A stretch of DNA of 64,000 bases from Diplosphaera chodatii (GCA_032358165.1 JAALGY010000038.1:868001-932000), one strand, 5' to 3'. Counted from the stretch's first letter, positions 37,224-47,561 are shown. Made by a program: numbers and translations. The notes: a model not told the origin generated them from the sequence alone.

Positions 37224-39113
37224 ATGGCCTCTCACCTGCTGAACTTCAGTGTTTATCAGAACCTGCATCAGAGCTTCAGATCGACCAGGACCCAAGCAAG
37301 GAGTCAGACTAACCGGAGCAGCCTGCACGTTGTTGCTGCACAGCCTCTGGCAGTTTTGAGGGTCAGCAGCATTGCGGCAACATGCATTTTTGGCACTCTC
37401 TACTGCATGACCGCCCATGACACACTCTGTCAAAATGACTGATACGAAGCAATGATCTGTGTAGGATGGCGTGCAAAAAGCAGGCAAGGCGGCGCTGATC
37501 GCCGTAGTGCTCAGCACCGGCATCAGCATCGCACCGCCAAATTTGCAACTGCTGCAGCCTGCGCAGGCCGATGATGACGTGGGTACCAATGTGCATGCAT
37601 TCCATGATACTGGAAAACAACTATGCCGCTCTGCTGTGTGAACTCACCGCTGGCTGCATGCATACAGGCAGGTATGTCGGCATCGCAGAAGCGTTTTGCT
37701 GCAAATGAGCGCCGCAAAGCCCTGCTCGCCAGAGCGTGAGCACGTGTATCAACTGTTGTGCGGAGGCCCTCTGCATCGTCATGCCATCGTGTTCTTGACG
37801 AGCTGTTGTAGCATATGTTGGATGAAGTGGCCATTCTGTCTTGGGGCAACAGGCGAGAGACTGCACTGAGCAGAGGAGAGCTGGCAGGCAGTGGAGATGC
37901 CACGCCCTCAGACAGCAGCAGCGGCAGTGGTGACATTGACGCAACAGGCGGTCTGTACTTCTTCAACGTCAAGCCAGAGCAGCCGCAGCTGAGGACGGAA
38001 TCCTCCGCGGTGCCGGCATCAGCCAAGCCCGAGCTGCCAAAGATTCCAGCGCCGGAGCTGCCAAAGTCGTCCATGCCGGAGTCACCCAAGTGCGGGCTTC
38101 CTAACCCTTTGTGGCGGTCGGCATCTGTGCAAAGCTGCATCTAGCAACGATCGCAAGGCTACGAGGGTGTCCCGCCGAGATGTATACCCAATGACTGCCA
38201 GGTTCAGCATTCCCACCAAGCCGGTGCAGCCGCCGCCCGGCCCCAGCATTTCATCGCCAAAGGAGGTCCCCAAAACGGAGTCACCGGTGGTGCCGGTCCC
38301 CGCGCCGGGCTCCGCCAGCAAGCAGGCAGCAGCACCCGTCACACAGATGACCGCAGCGGTGTCGGCGCCAAGCTCAGAGGGCACCACCGGCAGCATGCAG
38401 GGCTTCAACTGGGGCGACTTGGCAAAGGTGACCATCGACACCGCAGTGCTGCCACATGATCTACCTGCTAGCTGGTGTGCATGCAGGTGCTGCAGTGAGC
38501 CATAGGCCATAAAAAAGCCGCTGCCTCACCTGGCGTGCATGCTGCAGGACACACGTGAGTCGAAGCCGAAGACAAACCCATTTGCTGCGGTGGAGCCAGA
38601 AAAGAAACAGACCGCTATATCTCAGGACACGAAGGACCGCCTGGCAAAGCAGGTGCGCAGCCGTCCGGCAACATCACACAAATGCATGCATGCACTGCAA
38701 TCATGGCGAATCTGTCTGAAGGAACTGTTGTCCCGATATCACTTCTGTTATGGCACCGATAACAGGCTCAGCAGCAGAGTGCGCCGGTGGACAAGCGTAA
38801 GTCCAAGAGGCATGGCCCGCCCCTGTTCTTGGTGCAGCTGGTCGTCACAGTCGGCATTGTTGGCGCCCTTGCCGCCGCCATCATCAAGTGAGGCGTGCAC
38901 TACAATGTGGTGTCATGCATGGCATTGCCGGTACATGCATCAGGGTGTGATTCGAGTCGCCTACTTGTCAGCTGCGACAACGGTGGTGTTTGCTGCTGCT
39001 AACTCTTTCGCAGGTACGATGGTATGATGGAGAATGGCGCAAAGCTGGAGAAGCTCATCATTCAGGTGGCAGAGAAGGTGCAGCTGCCGAAGTCCCCGGC
39101 AAACGACACATAG
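37224..39113 (+). CDS. Plastid protein with thylakoid-type signal and C-terminal transmembrane helix
   Basis: The ATG at 37224 opens a Ser/Arg/Gln-rich transit peptide (MASHLLNFSVYQNLHQSFRS). The second exon joins in phase 0: DGVQKAGKAALIAVVLSTGI SIAPP...LLQPAQADDD. That is a hydrophobic core ending in Ala-X-Ala before acidic residues, the form of a thylakoid lumen signal. Later exons read GLYFFNVKPEQPQL, repeated Pro/Lys units (PELPKIPAPELPKSSMPESP), KPVQPPPGPSISSPKEVPKT and NPFAAVEPEKKQTAISQDTK. A membrane helix follows (LFLVQLVVTVGIVGALAAAI), then EKLIIQVAEKVQLPKSPAND to the stop at 39111. I do not recognise the family. The layout suggests a protein in or at the thylakoid or inner envelope membrane with a Pro-rich linker. 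Confidence 0.6.
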
Positions 39114-39298
39114 ACCTTAATGAAAAGCATGCTCTGTTGTGGAACATGGGCCGCACCATGGTTGATTTTTACAACATCCATTGGCATTGCTGCTGATGTT
39201 CAGATCTCAGATGTTCAGAATGATATTGCAACTTGATCAGACTCGGTAACAATGGCGCAGTTGAATTCGTGAGCAGCAGGCAGGAAGTGCTCGCCGTT

Positions 39299-41821
39299 TC
39301 ACAGCTTGCCCTGCTTCTTCAGCCCATCTCTGAAAGCCTCCAGCACGATGGCAATGTTGGCGGGACGAGCGTTGTGCCCCTGCAGCGTATCGTGACCTGG
39401 GTGAGCATCATTGCTGAGTATGCCAGCAGGTCACCAAACGCACTTCACCGAGGGTGACGCGAGATTACCATGATGCCGACGCGCCACACTTTGCCGATGC
39501 TTGGACCCAGGCCGCCTGAGATCTCCACATTGTAGACGTCCATGGCGTTCTTGATCAACGCGGCAAAGTCCACACCCTCTGGGATCTGTGACGTAGCGGG
39601 AAGCGCCCTGTCAAGACCGCCGCTGTCCGTGAGGACATCATCACAACTCAAGCGGGGATGCTGCAGGATGCATGCGCAGACCTTGATGGTGTTGACGGTG
39701 ACCAGCCGCTCGTCTGGGTTCTCCACATACGGCTCAAGACCTTCAGCAAGCAGCAGTATCAGTTGGCGCACACGGGTGTGTTGATGCGTCACCACCAAGG
39801 TCACACTGCCTGGAGGCATGGCATGCAGCGGCAGCATCACGTCCGACTCACCCATCTCAGACAGGCCGGCCCACAGCTGCTCATGGCATGCCCGGTGGTC
39901 CGCCCACAGCTTGTCCAGCCCTTGCCGCGTCGTGATGGCCAGCGCCTCCCGCATAGCATACCTGTGACAGGCAACTCGGAGTCATGCCTCCCTGGATGCA
40001 CGTGCATCGCCCACTCTCAACTGCTCGCTCGGTCCAGCTGTCACCGTCACTTCGCATGCTCACCAGGTGGACACCGCGCCAGTGTGGTGGTAGAAGCGCT
40101 TGTCGAACCAGCCTGTGGCATGCAAGGCATGCTGATGAACACATGTTGTGGTGATGTAAACCTTCCCAAGACAGACTCACGGTTCGCAGCCCTGTGAAGA
40201 GTACAAGCGAGACCACACGCTCTCTGTGCTCACCCCAGTAGTCACCGACCAGGTTCAGGTCCATCGCATACGTTGCTGGCTTCGTTTTGCGGTCCAGGAT
40301 CTTCTGCATAGCCCGCTCGCTCAGGAACAGCGGCGCGGCGCCTGTGGCAAGGGGGGGTTCCTCTTGTCCTTCGGCAGTGGACAATCTTTGTCCATGGCAG
40401 CATGTCATGTTGGAACAACTGACAGCGCATCACTATCGCTGAATCACGTGAACGTGCACCTGGCGGCCCGCCAAGGACCTTCTGGGAGCCGGAATAGATC
40501 GCGTCGATGCCCCAGGCATCGGCATACAGCGGCACGCCGCCCAGCGTGCACACCGTATCCACCAGCAGCAGCGTGCCATTCTTTTGGCACAGCTCACCCA
40601 GGCCCGAGAGATTTTGGTGCACGCCTGTGCTGGACTCGCCCTGCAATGGCCACCAGATCAGGTGCATCAGGACTGCAAAGGTCCCTGCAAGGACACTGCG
40701 TTTTGAATCGACCACAGGGCTGGGTTGGTGTGGATGCCTGCCAACCACGATAAGCCACCTGGCACAGGAACAGGACGGCTGGCTTGTGCGTCTCCACAGC
40801 GGTCTTCAGCTCGTCGTATGTGAAGCCACGGCCTCCCTCACACTCCAGGTTGATCACGTCCGCTGTCGAGTCAAGCACAGTATGTCAGTCTGAGCTGTGA
40901 TGCCACTGAGCCGGACCTCGCCAGCCAACATCATGGCAGCTTACCCACGATCACGAAACCTGTTTACCATTATAGCGGCCGGCCATGTCCACCACGCGGC
41001 TGCCCCAGATGCCGTTGTTGCCAACGACAACCTTCTCTCCCGGCTCCAGCAGGTTGGCCACGCAGGTCTCCATGCCATTGTGACCTGCAATTGCATGCCC
41101 GAGCAGATGAAACCAATGCCGGGTCACCAAATCGCACGGCTCAAAGTCAAGCATTCACTATCTGGTCAATGTGCATTCCGTCCAGCTTTCTCACCTGTGC
41201 CGGTGACAAGCAAGGTGTACTTGCTGTCTGTCTGGAAGGTGTAGCGCAGGCCTTCCTGGATGTCGTCCATAATCTTCAGGAACGGCGGGTGCAGGTGTCC
41301 TGTACCAGTGTGGTGGAAGGGATGTAGGGTACCAACAGGCTGTGCATCTGGTCTGGTGTGCAATGATTTCATATGAGAATTTGCAAGCAATCTGGTGCTT
41401 GCATGCCATGACTCTGGCCACATTGCATGGCAGCAGGTGCACACCAAGCAGCGGCAGGGACTGTGCTGCCAGCACTGCGGGGTGAGCGTTGCTGGGACCC
41501 GGGCCCATCAGCAGCCGCTCGGGCACCTGTACAACGTTGGTGCAAAACGGTATCGACATGCACGTACTAGCGGCATGTGATGTGTTGTGCGCAGATCATG
41601 CATGGGATACCCCCGATGACAGACAGTGTGATCGGCGCACACTACAGCCCACAACGTACCACCATCTTGCCGTTGAGCGCGGCCTGGTGGGTGTTGCTGA
41701 TGGACGGGCAGTCCTCGCCTGGTCGGCCCACTGGAGCATGCAGCTGGGGTGTGGTGCTCAGCGACCGCATGCATGCCTGCCCCTGGGCAAACAGCCGCTG
41801 GGCGACCGCTCGTCTGGACAT
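39299..41821 (-). CDS. AGT: Alanine-glyoxylate aminotransferase (AGXT type), mitochondrial
   Basis: This PLP enzyme converts L-alanine + glyoxylate to pyruvate + glycine. The ATG at 41821 gives [24 protein letters not shown], a typical mitochondrial presequence. Family blocks follow in order: [130 protein letters not shown] (PLP Lys), [44 protein letters not shown] and [18 protein letters not shown]. This is close to human AGXT along its whole length. The C-terminus is GKL, not a canonical PTS1 but of the same shape as the weak KKL of human AGXT. About nine exons. The gene is head-to-head with AlaAT, which would regenerate its alanine. Confidence 0.92.
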
Positions 41822-42166
41822 CCTGTGGCCTGGCGCGCAGCGATCCGCACCCTACCTCGGGTCCAGCAAGCGCACTCCACCTTCACAACACCCCAACCTC
41901 AACCACCAGGATGGAGGCCCAGGCGACGTGTGTTCCCCGGGATCTGACCACAGTGGAACGTAATGCTAATTGCAGGATCGATCACAGCGTCTGGGCCAAT
42001 ACTGCGCGTCGCTCTGTGTACACACCGATGCGCCACACATCGGGCCGAAGGTTTGCTGGATTCCCAGCGGGGACTCGCAGCCCGATTGCAGCGATAACCG
42101 AAGCATGTGGCAGCCAGTCACATGCCCAGCACTGCTCTGGGTGCGTGGCAAAACCGCAAGCCGCGC
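41822..42166. promoter_or_regulatory. Bidirectional promoter region, AGT / AlaAT
   Basis: About 345 bp (300 bp if AlaAT starts at 42122) separate the outward-facing starts of two enzymes of one pathway. A CCAAT pentamer lies near 41986 (GGGCCAATACTG). CAGCAAGCGCACTCC near 41864 resembles CAGCAAGCACATCC near 47800 in the GYD1/SGAT spacer, but the match is short. No CIA5/EEC consensus was found by eye. Confidence 0.5.
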
Positions 42167-43753
42167 ATGTTGATCGCCGCGTGCCGACGACAGCTGCGCC
42201 TCGCACAGCTCGTCCCGCGCCTGGAGCTGTTGGGCGCAGACAGCTCATCTGCATCTTCCCAAACCTACAGACAACTGCACAGCATGGTGACCACAGCGGA
42301 GGTGGAGAAGGTCGCAGCAAAGCCCGCCTGGCCTATCACAATCGACAACATCTCGCCGAACCTCGTCACAGCCCAGTATGCAGTGCGTGGAGAGATCGTG
42401 GCAATGGCGCAGAACATCCAGAAGGAGATGAAGGATGGCAAGTCCTTTCCGTTCAAAAAGGTGGTCATGTGCAACATCGGCAACCCCCAGGCGCTGGGCC
42501 AGCAGCCCATCACCTTCTTCCGCCAAGTGCTGGCGCTTTGCGACTATCCCAAGCTGCTGGACGACCCGAATGCGGCAAAGATCTTCCCGAAGGATGCCGT
42601 GGCGCGTGCGCGCAAGTATCTTGACGCCATTGGCAGCACCGGCGCATACACCGAGTCGCAGGGTGCCATGGTGTTCCGGGAGGAGATTGCACAGGGCATG
42701 GAGGAGCGGGACGGGCACCCCGTGGACACCAACTGCCTGTTCATGACGGACGGCGCGTCGCCCAGCGTGCACCGTGTCATCGAGCTGCTCACCCGCAACA
42801 GCGATGACGCCTTCCTGACGCCCATTCCCCAGTACCCCCTGTACTCGGCGGCGCTGGCGCTGCACGGCACCACGCTGGCGCCCTACTACCTGGACGAGGA
42901 GAGCAACTGGGGGCTCAGCATCCCGCACCTGCGGGAGCAGACCAAGAAGGCAAAGGCGGACGGGAAGACTGTGCGGGCGCTGGTGGTGATCAACCCGGGC
43001 AACCCCACTGGCGGCGTGCTGGCCAAGGGCAACCAGGTTGACATTGTACGGTTTTGTGAGGAGGAGAACATGGTTCTGATCGCAGACGAAGTGTACCAGA
43101 CAAACATCTATGCGGCCGGCAAGGAGTTCCATAGCTTCAAGAAAATCGTGCGGGATCTCAAGAGCGATGTGCCTCTGGTCTCGATGAATTCGACCTCCAA
43201 GGGATTCTTTGGGGAGTGCGGCCGGCGCGGCGGGTACTTTGAGATAGTGAACATGAGTGACGACATCCAGCAGCAGCTGTACAAGGGTGCATCCATCAAC
43301 CTTTGTTCGAACCTGGGCGGCCAGATTGTTATGGCACTCGTGATGAAGCCACCAAAGTCTGGGGAGGAGTCGTACGAGCTGTATGAGAAGGAGCGGGATG
43401 CGGTGCTGGGCAGCCTCAAGCGGCGCGCCCTCATCATGGTGGACGCCCTCAACAAGCTGGACGGCATCTCCTGCCAGCCCACCGAGGGTGCACTGTATGT
43501 GTTCCCACAGCTGCTGCTGCCCAAGAAGGCAGTGGAAGCGGCGAAGGAGGAGGGCAAGTCGCCCGACTTCCTGTACTGCCGCGCCCTGCTCCAGGAGAAG
43601 GGCATTGTGACGGTGCCAGGCAGCGGCTTCAAACAGGCAGACGGCACCTACCATTTCCGGACCACCATCCTGCCCAGCGAAGAGGACATCGAGCACGTTG
43701 CGCAGGACCTGTCTGACTTCCACAACGGCTTCTTGAAGAAGTATCAGGACTGA
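42167..43753 (+). CDS. AlaAT: Alanine aminotransferase, mitochondrial, intronless
   Basis: A PLP enzyme for L-alanine + 2-oxoglutarate <-> pyruvate + L-glutamate. The chosen start at 42167 gives the Arg-rich presequence MLIAACRRQLRLAQLVPRLE; an in-frame ATG at 42122 would add 15 residues. At 528 residues it has the usual length for plant and algal AlaAT. Motifs: NISPNLVTAQYAVRGEIVAM, VVMCNIGNPQALGQQPITFF, IGSTGAYTESQGAMVFREEI, FMTDGASPSVHRVIELLTRN, PIPQYPLYSAALALHGTTLA, LVVINPGNPTGGVLAKGNQV, VLIADEVYQTNIY, and SMNSTSKGFFGECGRRGGYF with the PLP lysine near residue 345. It ends FHNGFLKKYQD. It is one uninterrupted frame, unlike AGT, SGAT and HPR1 nearby. It can refill the alanine used by AGT from the pyruvate AGT makes. 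Confidence 0.95.
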   Translation: MLIAACRRQLRLAQLVPRLELLGADSSSASSQTYRQLHSMVTTAEVEKVAAKPAWPITIDNISPNLVTAQYAVRGEIVAMAQNIQKEMKDGKSFPFKKVVMCNIGNPQALGQQPITFFRQVLALCDYPKLLDDPNAAKIFPKDAVARARKYLDAIGSTGAYTESQGAMVFREEIAQGMEERDGHPVDTNCLFMTDGASPSVHRVIELLTRNSDDAFLTPIPQYPLYSAALALHGTTLAPYYLDEESNWGLSIPHLREQTKKAKADGKTVRALVVINPGNPTGGVLAKGNQVDIVRFCEEENMVLIADEVYQTNIYAAGKEFHSFKKIVRDLKSDVPLVSMNSTSKGFFGECGRRGGYFEIVNMSDDIQQQLYKGASINLCSNLGGQIVMALVMKPPKSGEESYELYEKERDAVLGSLKRRALIMVDALNKLDGISCQPTEGALYVFPQLLLPKKAVEAAKEEGKSPDFLYCRALLQEKGIVTVPGSGFKQADGTYHFRTTILPSEEDIEHVAQDLSDFHNGFLKKYQD

Positions 43754-44177
43754 TCAAAAGCAGCTCACAAAGTTGTTACGTTTGGGGATTTGAAGTTCAT
43801 CTGTTTTGGCGTGTGTTTCTTGTTGCTTTGCTGGCTGGGCAAATGCACAGAACTCACGATTGATTTGTAACATATGCTGTTGCTCTCAAAAGCATGATGC
43901 TGCTGACCAGCTGATGGTCTGCTCACTTACAACAGCATTGAAAGCAGCATGATTCCTGATCCTGGCCTGTAAAGCAGCATGTGCACTGCACAGCAGCAGT
44001 ACTACAATGGTGAATCCCGACCCGAAAGTCCCAACGGTGCCTGGCCAGCTCGAGGCAGATTGCTGTTCTTCTCTCTGCACTCTGTCAACCAAACCCACGA
44101 ATACTTGCAAAACCACTCCCCAGCTCCTCCAATTCCTCCAAGGCGAGTCATGCCAGGGGATAGAGGTGGCACAGCTT
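43754..44177. other. Convergent 3' spacer, AlaAT / GYD1
   Basis: 424 bp lie between two stop codons facing each other. The sequence is more AT-rich than the flanking coding regions, fitting two 3' UTRs. TGTAA, a common chlorophyte poly(A) signal, occurs near 43868 on the plus strand. No gene is seen. Confidence 0.45.
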
Positions 44178-47100
44178 TCAGTTGTCAATTGTGACATCTG
44201 GCACATCCGGCACCTTCCCGCCGCTGCTGGCTGCCTTCTTGGGCTTGGTGGCCTCGTCGATGAGGTACACCAGGCCGCGGAAGTTGATGCCCGAGTGGTT
44301 GCTGAGGCTCATCTCGCAGGTGCGGCTGGTGGAGTAGCCGTCGGAGCAGCCCGACGTCTCCAGGTGCTGCAGCGCCCCCGCCGTCAGCTCCGGGTACCGC
44401 ATCCCCCGGTCGCCAGCCATGCCGCAGCAGGGCACGCCGGAGGGCACCACCTCCTCGGCGCACATGGCGGCCAGCTGCGTGAAGGCGTCGGACACGCCCA
44501 TCTTCTTGCTGGAGCAGGGCACGTGCACGGCGATGCGCTGCTTGACCTTCGAGAACTCGAGCTTATCTGCCAGGAACAGTTTGATGAACTGCACTGGCTC
44601 GTACAGCGCAAACTTGAGGTCTGGAGTCTGCAGCGCGCCCTTTAGCGTCGACAGGCAGGGGCTGGTGTCACACACGATGGGGATCTTGCCGCCGTCGCTC
44701 GCCTTCATGAGCGCCTCCTCCAGCTCCCCGGCCTTCACAGCGGCAGCCTCCTTGAAGCCGCGCGAGTTGAATAGCATGCCACAGCACTGGTTGCCCAGGC
44801 TCTCGGGGTAGATGACCTCGTAGTTGGCCTTGCCGAACAGGCTCAGCAGCTTGTCGTGCACCGGCTCCGACTCGGGGTCGCCCCGCGAGGGGCCCATCAT
44901 GCGCGTCACGCACGATGGCAGGTACACCACCTTGCGGGGCACGCCCTCCGCAGGTGCTGTTGGCTTTGGAGGGTTCATGTTGAGCTTTGAGGCACCCCGA
45001 GGCATGTAGGGGTTCCACTCTGGGATGAGGTGGTTGCTGGCCTTGTTGAGGCGGCTGCTGATGTACTGCAGGGGCGTGGGGCCCAGCAGCCGGTGCGCAA
45101 AGTCCACCGCGTTCAGGAACGGCGGCACCATCGCGTTCAGCTTGCTGAAGTTGTTGGCCAGTGACATGGCGCCGCTGGACGCGCGCTTCCACTCCTTGAG
45201 CTCCTCGGACCGGATGTGCTTGATCAGCTCGCCCGTGTTGATCTTGACGGGGCACTTCTCCTGGCACATGCCGTCCGCCGCGCAGGTGGCGTCGCCCTGG
45301 TAGTCGTAGATGGCCTTGAAGTCCTTCAGCCGCTGCTGCTCCGCTTGTGTGGGGCTGGGCAGCTGCTGCAGGCGGGCCATCTCCTTATATGAGGCGATGC
45401 GCTGGCGCGGCGTCAGCGTGATGTCACGGCTGGGGCAGTTGCTCTCGCAGAAGCCGCACTCGATGCAGTGGTCCACAATCTCCGAGGCAACTGGCGATGG
45501 CTTGAGGTGCTTGATGTGCAGGTTGGGGTCCTTGTTCAGCACGACGCCAGGGTTCAGCACATCATCAGGGTCGAACAGCGACTTGAGGCGCCACATCAGG
45601 TCGTACGCCTTGCCTCCCCACTCCATCTCAACATAGGGAGCCACGTTGCGGCCGGTGCCATGCTCGCCCTTCAGGGAGCCGCTGTGCTTGGTGGCGACGA
45701 TGTAGCACATCTCGTCCATCATAGCGCCAAAGCGCTCGACCTCCTCGGGGGTGCGGAAGCCCTGGGAGAACACCAGGTGCAGGTTGCCCTCGAGCGCATG
45801 GCCGAAGCAGGACGCGTCCTTGTACCCGTACTTCTCAAACATCTCGACCAGGTCCGTCGTCATGTCCGCCAGCTTGTCCACCGGGCACGCCACATCCTCA
45901 ATGAGGAAGGATGTGCCAGCCTCGCGACCGCCGCCAACAATGGGAATGAGACCCTTGCGCACGTCCCAGAAGACCTTGGACTCGGCATCGTCCTTGCGGA
46001 AGGGGTAGTTGTCCAGGCCCTTGAGCTGGTCGGTGTGCGCTCCAAACGGCAAGCCGCTGTCGATCAGAGCGCTGTTCACCTCGTTGATGCGAGCCTTCAG
46101 CCCCTCAGCCCCATTGGCGCGGCACTCGATGAGCAGTGCAGCGGCGGTGGGCCCAGCGTCCTTCATGTCGGGCACCAGCCGCTTCAGGTCCTCGTCAATC
46201 TCGCACTCCCTGAGGGCAGCGCGGTCAAACATCTCCACAGCGTCCACTGCTGTCTTGTCGCGCAGCACAGATGCTGCGGCGCAGGCCGAGTGAACATCTG
46301 GGAACATCACAAATGCGGACGACTTGTTGGGCCACTCAGGCACAGTGTTGTAGGTCGCCTGTGCCACAAAGCCGAAAGTGCCCTCGCTGCCAATCATGAG
46401 CCGCTTGATGATCTCGATTGGGTCGCTTGTTGGGAAGTCCACAAGCGCATTGAGCGAGTACCCTGTGGTGCACTTGATGGCGAACTTGCGGCGGATGAGG
46501 TTGGTCAGCAGCTGGTCCGACTGCACCTCGGTGGCCAGGGCAACCACACCATCGCACAGCTCCTTGTGCGACTCCAGGAATGCAGCGCGGGAGGCTGCGT
46601 CAGCAGTGTCGAGGACGGTGCCATCGACAAAAACGACGCGCATGTCCCTGAGCGTGTGGTAGGTGTTCTGGCTGACGCCGCAGCACATGCCAGAGGAGTT
46701 GTTGGACACCATGCCACCAACCATGCAGCTGTCAATAGACGATGGGTCAGGTCCGATCTTGTACTGGACAGGGTGGTTGTGCTTGTTCTTGTGGGCTGCA
46801 AGGATGCGGTTGACCTCGCCACCAATCAGCCCAGGCTCGACCGTGATCTGGCTGCCATCGCCGTGGATGGTGTAGTTGCGGAAGTTCTTGCCGGTGTGGC
46901 TGAGCTTCAGCAGGACGCTGTCGGTGATGGCCTGGCCCGACAGGCTGGTGCCCGCGGCTCGGAAGGTGACGGGCACCTGCATCTTCCGCGCGATGGGCAG
47001 GATGCGCGCCACCTCCGCCTCGCTGTGCACCTTGACCACCAGCTTGGGGTTGAGCCGGTAGAAGCTGGCGTCCGTGCCGTACGCGAAGGTGCGCACGGGG

Positions 47101-47561
47101 TCTGTGAACTGCCGCTCCTTGGGGATGAAGGAGCTGATGGCCTCGCTGAAGGCGGCGTAGCGGCCGTCCTCGATGCGCTTGCCGTCCTTGTTCTGCCACA
47201 CTGAGGAGACCTCCGCGCTGCCGTCGTCGCAGAGCATGCTGATGGCACCAACATGGTCTGTGACGACCTCTGGCGAGGAGCCCGAGCTGGACACAACCCT
47301 GATGGTCTCTTCATCTGACAGTTCCTCCTGCCGTGCTGGAAGGGCTGACACCAGCGACCGCGGCGCTGACAGGGCGTCGCGCGTGGCAGGGGTGCTCCTG
47401 TCGACTGCGGTGCGGATGCTGGAGCCGCGGGAGGCGAGCAGGCCGGAGTGGGCAAGCCGCACCAGCTGCTGTTGCTCACCGGCGACCACGTTGGCAGTGC
47501 TGTTGCTGCCAAACAGGACCGCCGAACGCCGCGCGAGGCGTGCTAATTCGCGACGCCCCAT
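44178..47561 (-). CDS. GYD1: Glycolate dehydrogenase (FAD / Fe-S / CCG fusion), mitochondrial, intronless
   Basis: It oxidises glycolate (and possibly D-lactate) to glyoxylate, passing electrons to the respiratory chain. The ATG at 47561 gives MGRRELARLARRSAVLFGSN, a mitochondrial presequence, and an 1127-residue protein. That is close to the Chlamydomonas enzyme (about 1.1 kDa x 1000 residues, from memory). The FAD domain has VPVTFRAAGTSLSGQAI (about residue 195), GGMVSNNSSGMCCGV and KHSGSLKGEHGTGRNVAPYV. Two 4Fe-4S motifs follow: CIECGFCESNC (about 695) and CAADGMCQEKC (about 759). Two CCG cysteine-rich domains carry GNQCCGMLFNSRG (about 922) and GVPCCGMAGDRGMRYPEL (about 1040). It is thus a fusion equivalent to bacterial GlcD/GlcE plus GlcF. 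One uninterrupted frame despite its size. Head-to-head with SGAT, tail-to-tail with AlaAT. Confidence 0.93.
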   Translation of the reverse strand: MGRRELARLARRSAVLFGSNSTANVVAGEQQQLVRLAHSGLLASRGSSIRTAVDRSTPATRDALSAPRSLVSALPARQEELSDEETIRVVSSSGSSPEVVTDHVGAISMLCDDGSAEVSSVWQNKDGKRIEDGRYAAFSEAISSFIPKERQFTDPVRTFAYGTDASFYRLNPKLVVKVHSEAEVARILPIARKMQVPVTFRAAGTSLSGQAITDSVLLKLSHTGKNFRNYTIHGDGSQITVEPGLIGGEVNRILAAHKNKHNHPVQYKIGPDPSSIDSCMVGGMVSNNSSGMCCGVSQNTYHTLRDMRVVFVDGTVLDTADAASRAAFLESHKELCDGVVALATEVQSDQLLTNLIRRKFAIKCTTGYSLNALVDFPTSDPIEIIKRLMIGSEGTFGFVAQATYNTVPEWPNKSSAFVMFPDVHSACAAASVLRDKTAVDAVEMFDRAALRECEIDEDLKRLVPDMKDAGPTAAALLIECRANGAEGLKARINEVNSALIDSGLPFGAHTDQLKGLDNYPFRKDDAESKVFWDVRKGLIPIVGGGREAGTSFLIEDVACPVDKLADMTTDLVEMFEKYGYKDASCFGHALEGNLHLVFSQGFRTPEEVERFGAMMDEMCYIVATKHSGSLKGEHGTGRNVAPYVEMEWGGKAYDLMWRLKSLFDPDDVLNPGVVLNKDPNLHIKHLKPSPVASEIVDHCIECGFCESNCPSRDITLTPRQRIASYKEMARLQQLPSPTQAEQQRLKDFKAIYDYQGDATCAADGMCQEKCPVKINTGELIKHIRSEELKEWKRASSGAMSLANNFSKLNAMVPPFLNAVDFAHRLLGPTPLQYISSRLNKASNHLIPEWNPYMPRGASKLNMNPPKPTAPAEGVPRKVVYLPSCVTRMMGPSRGDPESEPVHDKLLSLFGKANYEVIYPESLGNQCCGMLFNSRGFKEAAAVKAGELEEALMKASDGGKIPIVCDTSPCLSTLKGALQTPDLKFALYEPVQFIKLFLADKLEFSKVKQRIAVHVPCSSKKMGVSDAFTQLAAMCAEEVVPSGVPCCGMAGDRGMRYPELTAGALQHLETSGCSDGYSTSRTCEMSLSNHSGINFRGLVYLIDEATKPKKAASSGGKVPDVPDVTIDN

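Noticed and set aside
39299..41821. Reading this gene as a second serine-glyoxylate aminotransferase
   Set aside because: The blocks [24 protein letters not shown] and [14 protein letters not shown] follow AGXT rather than plant SGAT, while the gene at 47813 has the SGAT-specific blocks.
42245..43723. Long (492-codon) open frame on the minus strand opposite AlaAT
   Set aside because: It mirrors the AlaAT frame on GC-rich sequence, is His/Leu/Arg-rich and has no family motif. The plus-strand product is a complete, well-conserved enzyme.
45468..47204. 578-codon plus-strand open frame opposite GYD1
   Set aside because: Its composition (Val/His/Leu/Gln) is typical of an antisense shadow of a GC-rich gene, and no domain is visible.
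44178..47561. Annotation as plain D-lactate dehydrogenase
   Set aside because: The fused FAD, 4Fe-4S and twin CCG layout and the pathway neighbours favour glycolate dehydrogenase. D-lactate activity cannot be excluded.
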